64,000 nucleotides of DNA from Dirofilaria immitis (GCA_024305405.1 JAKNDB010000092.1:4121501-4185500), one strand, 5' to 3'; counted from the stretch's first letter, positions 40,501-54,910 are shown. A program made the numbers and translations. The notes: generated by a model not told the origin, from the sequence alone.

Positions 40501-42462
40501 CTGGAATCATTCTTAAAGCTTAGGTTACTGATCGAAATTGTTATAGTAATAAAGGATTTATATTCGTTTTGAAATGAAATTTAAATCCAGTTACTATTCT
40601 CACATCATTAAACATTTTTTGCTACAGTTTCTAGTTTGAGACTTTTACTTTCCATGTTATTTCAAATATTCCAGTCAGTGGCAACATCAGAGCCTGTTAT
40701 CCGTCGCGTTTGTCGTATTGATGAGGATGCTGATGGAAATCAGATATTCATCGATGAAAATGGAGAAGTTGTATGTGTAAAAATACTTCTTGTTCAGCTA
40801 TTTAATAGACATTGTATTCATGTCATCATTTTAGTTGTTTGAGATATTCCTTATTTCTGAGAGTAGTATATCAGTAATTACTATTGGATATAATTTGTCA
40901 TCGTTTGTAAATGAATTTCAGAGTAAGATCTGCACTCTTTTTTTTGAAATTTTCTTTTGAACATCGGTTCATCTTATTAGCTACTCCTAGTATCTTATTC
41001 TGAATAGGAGTACAGTGTTCAAAATTGCATTAAATTTTAATTCCAGATTAGTTGAGAATGTACTGTTATAAATTAGGTGGGAAATTGACCGGTTCAAAAG
41101 ACTGTTGTGAATCTTTTTTCTGTGGGGAATGCAAATTGTTAATCATATATGAAATTCATTATGGATGTTTACTAAATTTATTGCACCGCAATAGAATAAA
41201 GTATCCATTTTTGTAATTTTTATTATACTATCATCATTACCATGTATTTCATTTGATCCAAAAATTTCTGCTTTTAATGTTCTATAATTTAAGATCGAGT
41301 TAGGAGAGGATGAGGAGGTACAAATCCAGTTTGATGATATCGAAAGCGTTCAGCATCTATTTGAAACTGGTCAACTTACTATGGCAGGTGACGAACAGGC
41401 AATCATTTTAGAAGGAAATTTAAGTGTGAGTTTAATGCATAGTGTTTTTTATTTAAATGTGATGAACGAATATGAAAATTTGATGGCCATCTTTGCTTAC
41501 ATATTACTTTTTCTTATAAGCTTTCTTCTCCAGTTGGACAATTAATGGAGTAAATAAAAATATACTTACATGCTATTCATACTATAGTTTTGTTTTATTG
41601 CTGTTTCCAATTCAGAATTAGCCTTTTCATTTAGGATTCGAAATACTGCTATAATGTAAACTATGGTGACAATAATAGCACGATTTTGCCGGCTAGTAGT
41701 GCTAGCTTTGTAGAAGGTGAAAAGGAAATAGCTGATGACCGCAATAAACGAACACGAAAGCAAGAGTTTGCAGAAAATTCACAGCATTTTGGTTAGTGTA
41801 ACTTTGGAAGATTGTCAAGATCAATGTGTGTAGCTGCAAAACAATTACGAATTATGCTTAAAATATTTAAATCAGTGGTCAAGTATACAGTGATCACCGT
41901 ATTATTGATATCTTGGAATACTAATACAACTATCGGAATATCCCATGATACGGATATGTATTGGATAGATCAAGTTCAGATCAACTTATGCTAAGCAGAT
42001 TTCATAACTGATTAATATAAGCTAGTATTGATCTGTAATTCAGTATCTTTTTTATACGGACTTATGTTATTACTTTTATTATGCTAACTACAGATTTCAA
42101 CATTACAACCGAACGGATTAAATCAGATGTAAGAAGAAATGTAGGATCCGATCAGATGTCTAAAGAAGATATTATTTTGTTATCTCTGAGAGTATGCCCG
42201 TTTCAACTTATTTAATTCTTCTGGCGATTTATTTATGCTTCAGCTAATGTAATAATTGATGTGTTTGTATATTCTAGTGTGGATCAATTTAAGTTATGAA
42301 TATATCCATCCTTTTTGAATGTAGTGAAAATTATGCTACAAAATACAGAATCTTCAATTTTCTCTAAAAATTCTGTTGTTGTTACATTATTCTTTTATTT
42401 TCATTTATAATTTGATTTTTAACTTATTGTTATTTCAGGATGGAGAACAAACAACGCTTTGA
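34541..42462 (+). CDS. C2H2/C2HC zinc-finger protein with three repeated finger pairs
   Basis: Probable nuclear DNA- or RNA-binding regulator. Twenty-one exons, phases all consistent: 34541-34747, 35056-35163, 35243-35375, 35745-35862, 36077-36167, 36525-36647, 36761-36914, 37190-37407, 37545-37656, 38142-38209, 38419-38562, 38651-38766, 38862-39018, 39423-39620, 39864-39998, 40102-40199, 40675-40770, 41294-41425, 41635-41791, 42094-42191, 42439-42462. With one missing A restored at 39495-39500 the total is 2688 nt (895 residues). The N-terminus is acidic. Fingers come in pairs: a C2H2 (CPECDQTFINTARLERHLAVH) then a CX2CX12HX4C (CPLCQKVYKYEYNLFYHWRR), then a helical tail; repeated in exons 8-9 and 12-14, followed by one last finger (CPICGVVFYGERAVERHIKA). 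An acidic C-terminal half with no other domain follows. I do not recognise a named orthologue. Confidence 0.85.
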
Positions 42463-43722
42463 AAAACATAATATGCAATGAACAGACATTCTACTATTCC
42501 ATGAAAATTTATGGATTCTTCGAAGTGTATACGTTTATGGCCAAAACGGTTAACAATACATTTTCAGTGTGTGTAATAACTTAAAGTTCCTTTTTGTCAT
42601 TGCATGTAATTGTAAGATAACATAAATAACAGATCATACATTAAACGAATACTTTCCAACTCAGGAATGAATTTTTATCCGATTTGTGGAATAGATATAA
42701 TCCTTCCCTCTTTCGTCTCTGTGATTGCCTTCAATTGTTAGTACGAGCATAAATGTGTTACTACAAAAATTCGAAAATTTGACGAAATTTGTTAGAAATT
42801 GTTTGATTCAGCTAGTTTTGGGCTATGCTTCCTTGTGTTCCATAATTTTAGTTCGATATTGACTTGTTTTATAATATCTTTTTAAATAATACGATCAAAA
42901 GATGAGGTTTTCTAGATTTTCATTGATTTGATAAGTCATATATTGTTGATTACAAATATGTATACAAGTTATTAGTAGCAAAAAAAATACTGTCGTGATA
43001 ATTATATCTGGCTGTAAAAATGTGGATGTTCATGAGTCTTGAAATTGCAAGTTCAAATTCGATATTTTCTTGAAAGATATAAGGTAATTTTGATACATCT
43101 TTGGACTTAGTTATTGGGATTTTGTTGATTTTATTCGTGTGATATAAAAAAATTTTTTCCTGTGATATAAGAAACTGCTGCTTGTCCTTAATTTCATGTA
43201 TGAAATAATTTGTGAGCATATTTTGAAAAAGTCGTGCCTATGGCAAGTCAAATTATTTTTCTGTCAACTTGTATGATTATTAGCTTCTCTTGTTATAAAT
43301 TTATAAATTGTTCCTTTTATGGAATGTTATAATTTTTGAATAAGATTTGTTGCATGATGCAGTATATACTCCAAAAAGTTTGTGACAATTACTTTAATTG
43401 TTAAAATTAAAATTAAGAAGGGATTAGGAGCAAAGGGATCGCGATATTTTGAAATAGAAAAGGTAATGATTGTTGCTGTTTGCTATGAGTTATTACGAAG
43501 TATAAGGGTAAACAACAAAACGGATGAGATGTTACTTCTCCAAAATTTTAAATTGAAACTTTTCTGGAAAATTTTCGAGAGCTGTGTCCTCAATATTGTA
43601 ACGGTACTGTTAATCGAAACATCTATTTGATGTTTCAGTTTTTACTTTCACTCCTAATGAACTTATCATATATGCTAAGGTACTTCAAAGCTGTAGATTT
43701 CTCGTGATTCACGGATGTAAGA
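42463..43722. other. intergenic region
   Basis: 3' flank of the zinc-finger gene and 5' flank of the histone-fold gene. Contains only short open frames with skewed composition (minus 42950-43219, plus 43382-43630), none resembling a known family. Confidence 0.5.
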
Positions 43723-44774
43723 ATGGCGGTGAACGAAGACGGCGATTCCCACGATGATGATCAATTGTTAGTATCATTTCGAAAATGCTCTCATTCGGAA
43801 AATGAAGCACCATCGTCGTCATCACTATCAGTGTTGAATGCACAGCATGAATTACCTCTTGCACGAGTTAGAACAATCATGCAAAGTGGCGGTGAGCAAG
43901 TACCGATCTCTAGTGAAGGTTTATTCGCTATGACCAAAGCTGCCGTAAGCGTTATTACTAAAGCTTTAGATATTGTAAATATTTGGTTTAAGATGTAGGA
44001 AAGAAACGAGTGATTAATCAGGATATGAAAGGGCATTGTTTAATTTAAAGCTTTTTCGTTTGGCGTCATATTAAATCATTCATATGTAAGCCAATAAAGT
44101 AAACTAAAATGCAGTTGTAAGCTTCTACAAAGTATTATTTATAATTGTTAAAAAAACTAAAGGAATGGCATAAGATGCTGATTAGTTTGAATAAGCGGCA
44201 CAGAATTGAGCTATACGTGATTTGATCCTGTCTTTTCAAACGTAAATAGCTTTGATATTATGCAACATTACCTTTCATTGGAAACTCATTATTTGCAGGA
44301 ACTCTTTGTATGCAAATTGGCAAAAGAATCATATGAATCAAATGACAAACCAAAATGTATTGAATATTCCCACTTGGCAGATTATATTCAAGACAATGAT
44401 AAACTCGAATTCTTGCATGGTTTGTGTTAAACTTGATATTTTATTGTTTTTAGAATAGTTCATTGATAGTGTATGAAACAATAAATGGATAGAAAATAGC
44501 TCAAAGAAAACGAAAACTATCTGACATTTAGATTTTTTACGCCAAGAATCATGTTGCTGGCATTCAAATTTTGCACATGAGGAATTGTGCCATTAAAAAG
44601 CTGCATTAATTATGAAAGTTCTCTCACTATAAAAACGTTTGTCTTATTTTATAGGTTAGAGATTGGGTAATAAATTAGTCGAAAAAAATTCTTGTAGAAA
44701 TGGTACCTCATATGGTGCGTTTTGCTGATGTGATGCATTTGGTGCAGCCATCTATACCACAAACGAAAAGATGA
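43723..44774 (+). CDS. CHRAC1/POLE4-type histone-fold protein
   Basis: Small nuclear histone-fold subunit (H2A/NF-YC-like). Relatives pair with a partner histone fold in the CHRAC chromatin-remodelling complex or DNA polymerase epsilon. Three exons: 43723-43944, 44299-44419, 44698-44774; 420 nt, 139 residues, all phases closing. After an acidic/serine-rich N-terminus of about 45 residues comes the histone fold: LPLARVRTIMQSGGEQVPIS, FAMTKAAELFVCKLAKESYE, IEYSHLADYIQDNDKLEFLH. The IEYSxLA segment is closer to CHRAC1 than to POLE4, but the two families are hard to separate by eye. Start is the first ATG of the open frame. Intact, without frame breaks. Confidence 0.85.
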
Positions 44775-45234
44775 TATCGAGGATGGCTGTTACTCTTGCG
44801 TGTTAAATCATATTCTAATATTCTTTTCGTTGTATTTCGAAATATGTCGAAATTTATTTCAATTTGTAATTTTCCATTCTTTGTATTTGTTGAGTTCAAA
44901 TTTTTGGTAAGTTTTCATGTGCTTGTTCCTTTAAATGGATTGTGTCTCGGAAATCTTCAAATTTAAAAAGCAATAAAAATTTTAAAAAACTTATGAATAG
45001 TCTCATTAGCATAAAAGAAAATTGTATTCTGTAATTTTTATTGGCAAAATACTTGTATTTTTTGCTTCAATGATTCTAAAAAGCAAATAGATATGAACTT
45101 TGATTATCAAAGTCAGGATCAAGAAGATTTTGGCGTTTTGATATCAGTCTAAAATTAGCCCCATTTATGGTAATTTTAGTAGTCGTCTCCTCCTTTCCAT
45201 GATAATTACAATCACATTTTCCTGATTCCATCGT

Positions 45235-48200
45235 ATGATAATGCATACAATGATTTTTGTCAGCGATCAGCTTTTCCATCTACAAATTCTCGATGCTGCT
45301 ATACAATATGGTGACAGAATAGCATTGGTATGTGTTACCTGAAGTGTTTGATTTCGCTTTAAGCATAATTAAGGTGTATCGGCGATGTGATATATTATTG
45401 GTTTTATACTAGCGTAATTGAAGTTATATATATGAAATATTCATGCAACTGGTTTTCAATTTTGTACATTTTATGTAAGGTAAGGGAATTGAATGTAAAG
45501 TATTGAAAATTTCCTCTCTTTAAATTTGCATTGTATTCAGTATAATTTTTGATTTTAATTTTTTAAAATTTCTGGATTTAAGACTAAGTTGGGAAGAAAT
45601 CTTTTAGTGAATGTAAGTGTAAATAAGAATTTGTGCTTCTCATTATTCATTTAGTTATGGATTAATGGGATAATACCAAGTAAAGTATTTCTAAGAATTC
45701 AGTAATTTTCCTTAAATTGTTTTTGATCCACATATTTACTTGTCAAATTTAAGTCGAATGATTTAATAGTGAATGTTTTATTCCAGATGATCCATCCGTC
45801 CTTATTAGATAATTCTGTTCTTTTTAGCGATCTATTTTAAAGCCATCACTAACAGATTTTTAATTGAAGTACTGAATGTCGAAAATATAAATTTATCATT
45901 GAAAATACTAGGTAGAAGCTTAATGCCGATAGATCAGAAGTCAAGTAATTAATAGTAAAGAAGAAAAAGATTGCCGAGGGGACATAAAGTGGAAATTTGT
46001 TATAACTATGAAATTGAACTGTTTACAGACAGATATACGTACTGGTGTTAATCTGAAATTCAGTCAGCTTCGAAATAAGTCGTACAATTTCGCAGGTGCC
46101 CTCAAACTATTGGGTGCCAAAAAAGCGATATTGTGGTGGTATGCTTGGAAAACTGTTATCAGCATGCTATTATCTTCCTGGGTAGTGCGCTACTTGGATG
46201 TTCTATATCGAGTATTCATCCAGAATCTACCCAACGTAATGTTTTAAAATATACGGAATTCTAAATATATGGATATCTTTAATGAATAAGATTTTCATGT
46301 ATGATTTCTATTTGATGAAAATCTTCAGTCTCTTAAAATATGCAAAAATTAAGTCAATTATCTTCTGCAATCAATGCGAAATAAAAAGCTAATTTATTTT
46401 TGAGGCACAGCCAATAAATGAGAGTAGTTGAAGCAGGCGATATTTTTTATTTCAAATTTTTTCCACAAAAAGTCTCAAATTTTTGGTCCTATAAATTAGA
46501 TTGATTTACTTGAGGGATGAAGGATAAAATCTGATAAACTTCAAATATATATTCATTTAAATACTAATTTATTTTTTATAATATGATGCAAAGAAAATTT
46601 AGATGAATTGGAAAAAGTTTTAAAATTAACAAATGCCAAATTTCTTATTGTTTCATCCCAAAATTATCACATCGCCGTCAACTTTGCTGGGAAATGCGAG
46701 GTTCTTATTTTTTATCTTACGATATCTTTTTTGTTGATAATTGATAAATCACCGTAAAGTTGCGTTTCTTCAATGAAAATTATGCAAATGATTCATTTCA
46801 CATAAAAAAGGATATGCGAAATAGCAAAAGAATACAGCCTATCAAACTAAATCAACAGCTATTTCTCGACTGCTCTCCAAAATCCCAAGATTTGAATTTT
46901 TTTATTGAACAAATTGATTTTTTCAAAAGCTTACTTCAATCACTGTACTACTATTACGATACGGCCAGTATTAAAAGCTTTTTGCAAGCAAAAGTCACAT
47001 TATTGAAACCGAAATTAACTGAGCTGAACTGTTAACCGTTTCATGTTGATGGAATTTTAATTTACGACTGATATTATGATTCGTCTTTTATTGATTACAT
47101 CGGAACGTTATCGAGAAATATGTTCCGCAAAATCGATTAAACCATAAAAGAAAATCACAAACAGAATTTTCTATAAATTTAATACAATTTAGATAAATTA
47201 TTGAATATTTTTTCCTTTAGATATGTCCGTTCCATTTCAGTTAATAATACTGGACAAGCATTTGATTCAGTTTGGGAAAGATTTCGATAGTATGATCAAA
47301 AAGAAAGAACAAAATTTGATTAATTCCATTGATGGAGAAGATATTATGCTGGATGACATATTGCTAACACCTTTTAGTAGTGGTACTACTGGATCACCAA
47401 AATGTGTTCAGTTAACTCATCGTAATTTCAATACTTCAACTGCTGTTCTCAAAAAGTATGCTAATGAATATTATCCATATTAAGCATAATTTAAATTTCC
47501 TCTCTGTGCTTCTTGCAAAATTGTAAATTCGTATCAATTCATTGTTTCCTATAAATAATTTCCATCCATCTTTTTTTTCAGATTTAATCATCTTCATAAC
47601 TTCCAATTCCTTCTTATTCAAAAAAACTATCGTTAGGATTTCCTTTTCTTCTTTTTATCACTTTTCTGCTTTTTTCTTATTTTTCTACTTTTTAAAAAAG
47701 CGAAATTCTTTTGCTATGTACTAGATTTAAATATGCTATCCGTATTTCAGTGCTTTATTCGATAAACTATCGGAAGGTCGTCAACGTGTAACTATTGGCG
47801 CATTACCATTTTATCATGGTTCCGGATTCTGGGCATTATGTTATTGTTTACTAGAAGGACATCAAACTATTATAATGCAATTTTTCCATCCAGTAATAAT
47901 GCTAAATTACATTGAGAACTATAAGGTATTATTTAAATTTTTTCAAAGATTAATTTTACATTAAATATTTGAAGGAATATATCATTTAAAAGTATTATTC
48001 TAAAGATACTTTATGATATCGAATAAATCTCATTTACTTACCATTATGATTGTAATAAATTTCACCTTTGATCTTAATTGTCTACTTTTTCCTTATTTTT
48101 AAAGAAATCAATTTTTCTCTCCACTGCATTATATCCATTATCTAAAACAGCTTATTTATGTATACATATTTAGCTTTCGGAATACAACTATCACATAGAT

Positions 48201-50280
48201 TATTTTCAGATCGATACACTAAACGTGGTACCGGCAATACTAGAGAATCTTTGTCAAGACGAAATTGTAACTAAGTGCTGGGATTTATCATCATTAACTA
48301 CTGTCTTGTGTGGTAGTGCTCCCTTGGGTAAAGAACTGAGTAAACGATTTCTGAAAAAATTCCCTCATGTGATTAATCTAATACAAGGTATTTCATTCTG
48401 CGTGTATGTAGAAGATTTGAGAATATGCATTATGACTTATTGAAAATGAAAATATTCAAGTGATTATACTGGTTGTAACTACATAGCATAAATTGATATG
48501 GCTTTATACCATCATCTTAGCAAGTTTCATCACTGTTTTATTTCCGATTTTCAAGATTATCATGTTCAATTTCAGGTTACGGTATGACAGAATTAGTAGC
48601 CCTAAGTCATATAACACCACTGGACACACCAATCGATGATGACAGTTATCTGGGAAGTTGTGGGAAACTGCTGCCCGGTTTCGAAGCTATGGTCACTAGT
48701 TAAATTTCGATAAAATGTTTATAATTTAGCAATAATAAATTAATCTTTCGAATTTGATAGCAAAATATCTCACTTTGTATATATACTACAGCTACTGGAC
48801 GAAGAAACTGGTGCAATTCAAAACGAACCATGGAAACCTGGGGAGCTCTTGCTACGATCGGAAACCATCATGAAAGGTTATCTGAACGATATAGAAGAAA
48901 CGAGAAAGGTTATTGACAACAATAAATGGCTACATACTGGTAATTCACTTTCCTTTTGTGGCTTTTCGTTACTAATTTGAGTCAATTTTAATTATTTAGA
49001 ATCGGAAATGTAAGAATTAAAATTATAAAATTCAAAAAGTTCTAATCCAAATTGAATGTAAATATTTCCGTGAAAATCTGTTAAATAGTTCCTAAATATT
49101 ATATTAAAACGATTGCAGTACTAGTTTATCGACATTATTTCGAACGTTATTACATCTGATTCTTTCCCAAGCCATAGCACATGATATTTCTATTTCAGGT
49201 GATATGATGTATTTTGATTCCAAAAATTTTATTTTGTCGTGGATCGAAAGAAGGATTTGATCAAAGTAAATGGCATGCAAGTGTCACCAAATGAATTGGT
49301 TCGCATAGTTTTGTCCATTTTTCATTCCTATCTAATAAATATTGAGTAAGATTACCTTTTAATTAATCTAATTACTGGTTTGAAGCTAACATATAAATTT
49401 CAGGAGGATATTTTGAAATATCACGAGAATGTCAATGATGCAGCTGTTGTCGGTATATCGGATAAGGATCATGGACAGGTTGTCATATAATTTAAAAATG
49501 ACTTAAAATAAAGTTGGAAACGAAAACTTGAAGTTAGCAAAATTCACATTCCATTAAAAATAAAAAATAAGAATTTAAACTTGCATGTATAAAAATAAGA
49601 ATTTAAATTTAAATTCCATTTTTTAATAGGCTAGCAAAGTTTGCCGAATTGAATGATAAAAATGATAAGTTAATCACTTGTACATTAATCTTGAATCATG
49701 AAGAATAATTTGTTTGTCAGATTCCAAAAGCATTCGTTGTGCTGGCAAATAATGAAGCAACTGATTTCCAGGTCAAAGATCTTATCAAATATGTGAATGG
49801 TTAGAAATTTTTTTAATATAAAATTAAAATCTCAGTACGAAAGTTGTTAGAAATAAAGAAATTCAGTCATCAAAGTTTGATATACAATGATTACATGAAT
49901 TTTAAATATCTGCCGTAAAATTTATAGGAATTTTGCATTTAATTAAGTTTGGTTTACTTCAAAGCTGCACATATTATTTACAAATAATCTTATCAATATT
50001 TCGCCAGGTTGTATTATATAAATACAGCAATTTATCATATTCTATACTGTAGTGATTTAAGCTAGTCTAAATAATTTTCAAGTTAATAATTAATTTTCTG
50101 TAATTTTACTTCTTTGATTAATTAATTTCGACTGTCTTTACCAATAAATAATTTTAAATTACTGTAGATCGAGTAGCACCGTATAAGCAACTACGTGGCG
50201 GAATACAAACAGTAAATCGATTACCAAAAACGCCAAGTGGTAAAATATCACGGAAGGACTTGTTGAACATTGAATTTTAA
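45235..50280 (+). CDS. acyl-CoA synthetase / 4-coumarate-CoA-ligase-like AMP-binding enzyme
   Basis: ANL-superfamily ligase that activates a fatty or aromatic acid through an acyl-AMP. Exons: about 45235-45327, 46029-46214, 46594-46700, 47221-47455, 47751-47925, 48210-48387, 48576-48691, 48792-48939, 49199-49298, 49404-49478, 49721-49799, 50168-50280. Motifs in order: LFHLQILDAAIQYGDR, FSQLRNKSYNFAGALKLLG, P-loop FSSGTTGSPK, ALPFYHGSG, LCGSAPLGKEL, YGMTELVALSH, PGELLLRSETIMKGYLND, HTGD, DLIKVNGMQVSPNEL, and the acyl-transfer lysine in PKTPSGKISRKDL. No peroxisomal targeting tripeptide (ends IEF). One-base breaks: missing A at 46119-46124 (before DIVVVCLENC) and missing T at 49227-49230 (before FVVDRKKD). 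The exon 3-4 junction is also off by one. Three in-frame ATGs (45235, 45241, 45250) could start it. Confidence 0.92.
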
Positions 50281-52267
50281 CAGTATGAAAGTTAAGCGAT
50301 AAAAATTTCGTTCCAATATTTGATAAAATTTTTGAAAGAGATATGACATCAATTACAACGAATAACCATGTTTATTAGAGGCAATATTGCAATCAATTTA
50401 TACATATCTCTAGAGTTATCGATTGAAATTTAGTTCGAAATCTGATCACACGAATATTTTTTAAACGCCTGAGCTGATAAGAAAGCATTTTCGCCTATTT
50501 AATTTCTGACTGCAGGTGTTATATTACAAAATATTAATGTTGTATACTCTTGTATGCATCAAAGATAAAATTAAAAATTAATTTAATAATTTCTAGTCAA
50601 TCTAACATCTTTTGAAAAAGTAATCAAAGAACATTTCTGTTCTCAATTCTCGTTTCCTTTCTCGGCGTTTCGAAATTATGAATTTGTGAATAAGTTAAAT
50701 AATCATTTATTCGTTTCATATAATATTCATATAATTTTAATTGGAAATAATTCAATTCGAACTTCCATAACCACAAAAATCTTTGAAAAAATAACATTAT
50801 AACAGATTTTGAAGATAACAAAACACGAAGAAAAAAAATTTTTATTAAAACGAATCACTTTGATATAAATAATTATCATGAAACAATATGAGCAAATTTT
50901 AATTAAATATTGGTTTTAACTAAATTCATGCATTTGATTAATTACGAAAACTAAAAATTCGATTTATAATATTCCCGAGACGTTTAGCTTTTTTTTATCA
51001 GTTCAAGTTAACAGGGGCATTTAAATGTTTTGAGGTATACGATAATTAAATAATAATTTTATTGAATTTGCATATTGCCAATTTGATAAACTTTTCCTTT
51101 GAAGAAAAAATAAATAATAACTGCCAAGCCATTAAGAATTTAGCTTATCTTCCTGAGCCAATAATATTGATTATTTATTCAAGAAATATCAAACAACAAA
51201 TTTGTTTTTTTGTCTGAAATTGTTGTATTAATTTTTTTATCGAGATATTTCGTAATATTTTCTCAAGCCAAAAATTAACAAATCTCGACTGAAATTTTTT
51301 TCCCGAACACTTAACAATTATATGGCTATAAAAAACAATATTAAATGATAAAGAAATAAAATCTTAAAACGAAATTGCATATTTGCGTAAAATTAAAAAT
51401 TGTTTTAAAAAAAACTTTATCATTTTCACAGCTCATTGTTTAGTCAGTTGTAATTTTTGGTAGCCTGCTTAATATATTCTACCAAATGTTTGCTCTCTAA
51501 TCTTTCATAAGCTCTTTCATATTTCAATTAGACTGTTCTTCATAACTGCAGATTTCAATGTGATAATACGCTTCACCTTTGCATCGCAAACGAAATAGAT
51601 ATGAATTTTTCAAATCATAAGATTGTTTCGACTCTTTCCTCTTTTCATCGCTTAAAAGTTTTTTTTTCAAGAACTAAGCCTTAAAAAGAAAAAATACTTT
51701 AGATTGAGTGATGTCGTGGTATTCAAAAATTTATGTCTTTGTGCGAAATTATCGCAAAAGCATCCATTTCGAGGATTCGTCCTAAATTTATCATTAAATG
51801 CACTTCTCGTTATTCAACTTCTTATTTTCATCTATTCGTATACTTCTGATATTTTTTAATCTACAATATCATTAAATGAACAATATTATTTTTATTATTA
51901 GCAAATATTATTTTTTTTTTCCGATAGTTTTAAGTAATTTTTTTATTTGAAATCTTTTAAAGGCAAAATAAATGTTTTTGGTATAAGTTTTAGTTTCTCA
52001 ATGTTAAGCTTTTTTTAGTTTTTTCTAAACAAAAATATTTAATTTTTTCAAAAGAATTTTAAAGAATCAAATCATTATTTTATTGAATTATTTTCCAAGC
52101 ATTCCAATACAAACTGTTAAAATAATGATTGTTATAGGTCAAGAATATCGTAGATTATGATGTACTTTTAAAAGAGTACAGAAAGTTCTCGTCAGAATTA
52201 CTTAAATTTTGGTCAATATCTGAAGAGATAATTCTGAAAAATTTTTTAAAATTAGGTAACTTTACAG
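50281..52267. other. intergenic region, very AT-rich
   Basis: Long homopolymer-rich stretch without a supported gene. The first exon of the following palmitoyltransferase (start codon and first membrane span) is expected here but I could not identify it. Confidence 0.5.
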
Positions 52268-54910
52268 ATACTATGTATACACATGGATCACTTGTTTCCA
52301 ATTCTTAACAAATACCACTCAAATTACAATTTATTTAATTGTTTTCAATGTGATTCTCTTCATGATGCTTTGGTCTCTTCTAATGTCAATTATTACACCA
52401 ACAGCTCGAGTACCTATCCAATATTTTGTATGCTTTTTAAAATCAACCTGTTTTTAAATTATTCATCTATTACTGTTTGTTTGTTGTTATTTATCTTAAT
52501 GTCATCTAATAATAATAGCATATCAAATGCAGAAGTGACATTGAATTAGAAACTTTAAAAGTGATATTTCATCTAAAAATAAGTGATTTAAATTTAAATT
52601 ATAATGTTTATGTGACTTTATTTTTATAAATTATAATAATGTTGCAAAAAAATATTGCAAAATCTTTGCAATATTTCGAAATTTTTTTCATATTTTCAGG
52701 TCTATATTTTAAACTTCGACGAACATTCATAAATTCATTAATTAAATTAGTAATAGCATAAGGTAAATCTCAAAAGATTAATTCATGTACATTCAGACTG
52801 ATAAGGAAACGGATGAAAGGATAAAAGCAGTGACACCTTTCAAGGAAGACCGATATCTCCCGGACACATCTACCAGTGAACAGATGCAAAGTCAATCTGA
52901 TATTTTGAATAGTTTTGCCGAAAATAAGGGATTGCGCTTCGTTGAAGTGGATAATTACAATCGTCTAAGGTACTTTAATTCCCATGTTTATTGTTATTTT
53001 TTTAAATTGAAGTTCGAAAACAATGAAAATTTATAAATAATTTTCCAACATAAAGAAGCGAATGATTTTTTCTATTACTAACCACTTTCTCTCGAAAGTT
53101 CAAAAAGTTGCAAAAATGCTCTACTAGTAAAAAATGGAAGTACAGAAGCGAGACGATGAAATCATCAAAACATATATCTTTCGCTATGATCATTTTTATT
53201 AATTAAGAATTTGCAAATGTGTATTCTCAAATTAAAAATCTGAAAATTTTTAGGAAATTTGCGGGAATTAAATTTTATTTAAATTTTACTTTAAGATACT
53301 GTTATCAATGTTCGCTTATCAAACCTGATCGAAGTCATCATTGCTCTTCATGTGGATTCTGCGTTGTTAAATACGATCATCATTGTCCATGGATCAATAA
53401 ATGTGTCTCATTCAACAATTATAAATATTTTATACTTTATCTCATCTATGGTTGTATTTTATTAGCTTGGTTCGTTTCAATTACTCCATCATCATCTCTA
53501 TTATAAATTGAAAGAAATTTTTTTAAATTTATATTTTTAAAAATGAAACAACAATTATTGTTAGTATTGTTTTTTCGTTGAATTTTTAAAAATTTTCTCT
53601 AACGACTATAAATACTTTTATATAGGAGTCGAAATATTTGATTATTGAAAAGATTATTTTAGGGCTTTGTTGACAAGTATCGAATGCATCATTCGCTATT
53701 TCGTGCGACAACAATGGACAGAACAAATTGTTAATTTTATTTGCGTCTTTTTATGCATTATATTATTCGCTATTTTTGGTTATTATCCACTTGGAGAGCT
53801 TCTCATTTATCATATGAGACTTGCGATGCTTAATGAAACTACTTGCGAACAAGCAAAACCACCAAATATTCGGTAAAAATATTTGCATATTCTAGTCTTA
53901 TGAGGTTATACAATTTCGTAGAGAAAAATAGAAATGCTTCTGTTATTTTGGTTTTATAAGTATATTTCTGTCAGAATATTTACTTCAAAATTTGAATTCA
54001 TACAAATTAATTGGAAATGAAATTCTAAACAAAATTATTCTATACATATAGTACATATTTATTCGCAAAAATTTTAATTTATGCTTTGCGAAAACAAAAA
54101 AATACAATATTTAAAGATGGATATTCAAATTTAAAAATAATATGATAAGAGATTATTCGCAAGCTCAGCATGAAAATTATGCCAAAGCTGCAATTCATAG
54201 AAAGCGAAGAGGCCAAGGCCAAAACTTTTCGCAGACTTCAATGTAACCAATAAATTCGTGACTTATAGTATAATATTGTGTGATATTTCTTCTACTTTTT
54301 ACTTTATCTGCTATTCCCTTTCTTTCCCACTCTTCTTTAGAAAATTTAAATTTAAAGTAAACCGTAAAATATTAAATCTAAGTTTGAAAAATCGGGAACA
54401 GTTTGATTTAAATTTGAATGCCCCAATGGATATTTTTTCTTGAATATCCCGTTGGGATGTTTGAAATTTTGGAAGGAATGAAAAGGATGAATTATACCGA
54501 GATAACAATATCTATCTTATGCATATGTCATGGATACGTTTTCATGCCTATATCTATATGCATTTACGATGCATGTATTCTTGTTATTTAATCATTTAAA
54601 ATTATTACCTATCTTATAATTCATTCTCATATATTCAATAATTGCCAGTATTTAATGTGAATCAAGAGATTGAAATTATGATTTAATAAATTTTTAGCGG
54701 AGATACAAATGCCGATTATAATATGGGAACATATCGTAATTTGCGTGCCATATTTGGTTGGGGTTTATGGGCATTCCGGTAGATTCGCATGTAGGAGACG
54801 GAATACATTTTCCCATTTGCTATTCGGAACGATCAGCAGCTTGTAGTGAGATTCGATACAATATTTATCGAGAAGATGAACAGAATAAAAGTTGCGAGCA
54901 TCACTTCTAA
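52268..54910 (+). CDS. DHHC-type protein S-palmitoyltransferase (5' end not found)
   Basis: Membrane enzyme that attaches palmitate to cysteines of cytosolic proteins, Golgi or plasma membrane in relatives (ZDHHC2/15/20 group). Exons: 52268-52427, 52797-52969, 53296-about 53475, 53663-53872, 54698-54910. Seen: a membrane span ([18 protein letters not shown]) followed by the TTxE-like juxtamembrane text ITPTAR, the cysteine-rich domain [20 protein letters not shown] and the catalytic [19 protein letters not shown], two further spans ([34 protein letters not shown]), then NLRAIFGWG and GDGIHFP of the conserved C-terminal PaCCT-like part. A missing T at 54774-54775 breaks the last exon before PVDSHVGDG. 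The join of exons 3 and 4 is one base out. The start codon and first span were not located. Confidence 0.88.
54150..54246 (+). other. possible alternative terminal exon inside the DHHC gene
   Basis: In the intron between the last two DHHC exons. From an AAG at 54149 the frame follows phase 2 of the preceding exon, giving [16 protein letters not shown] then a basic patch RKRRGQGQ and a TAA at 54244. Composition is clearly non-random for this region, but the 3' splice signal is weak. It could also be a short independent ORF from the ATG at 54142. Confidence 0.25.

Noticed and set aside
46760..47035. 91-codon ORF in an acyl-CoA synthetase intron
   Set aside because: No homology, skewed Leu/Lys/Phe/Gln composition, no nested-gene splice or acceptor signals.
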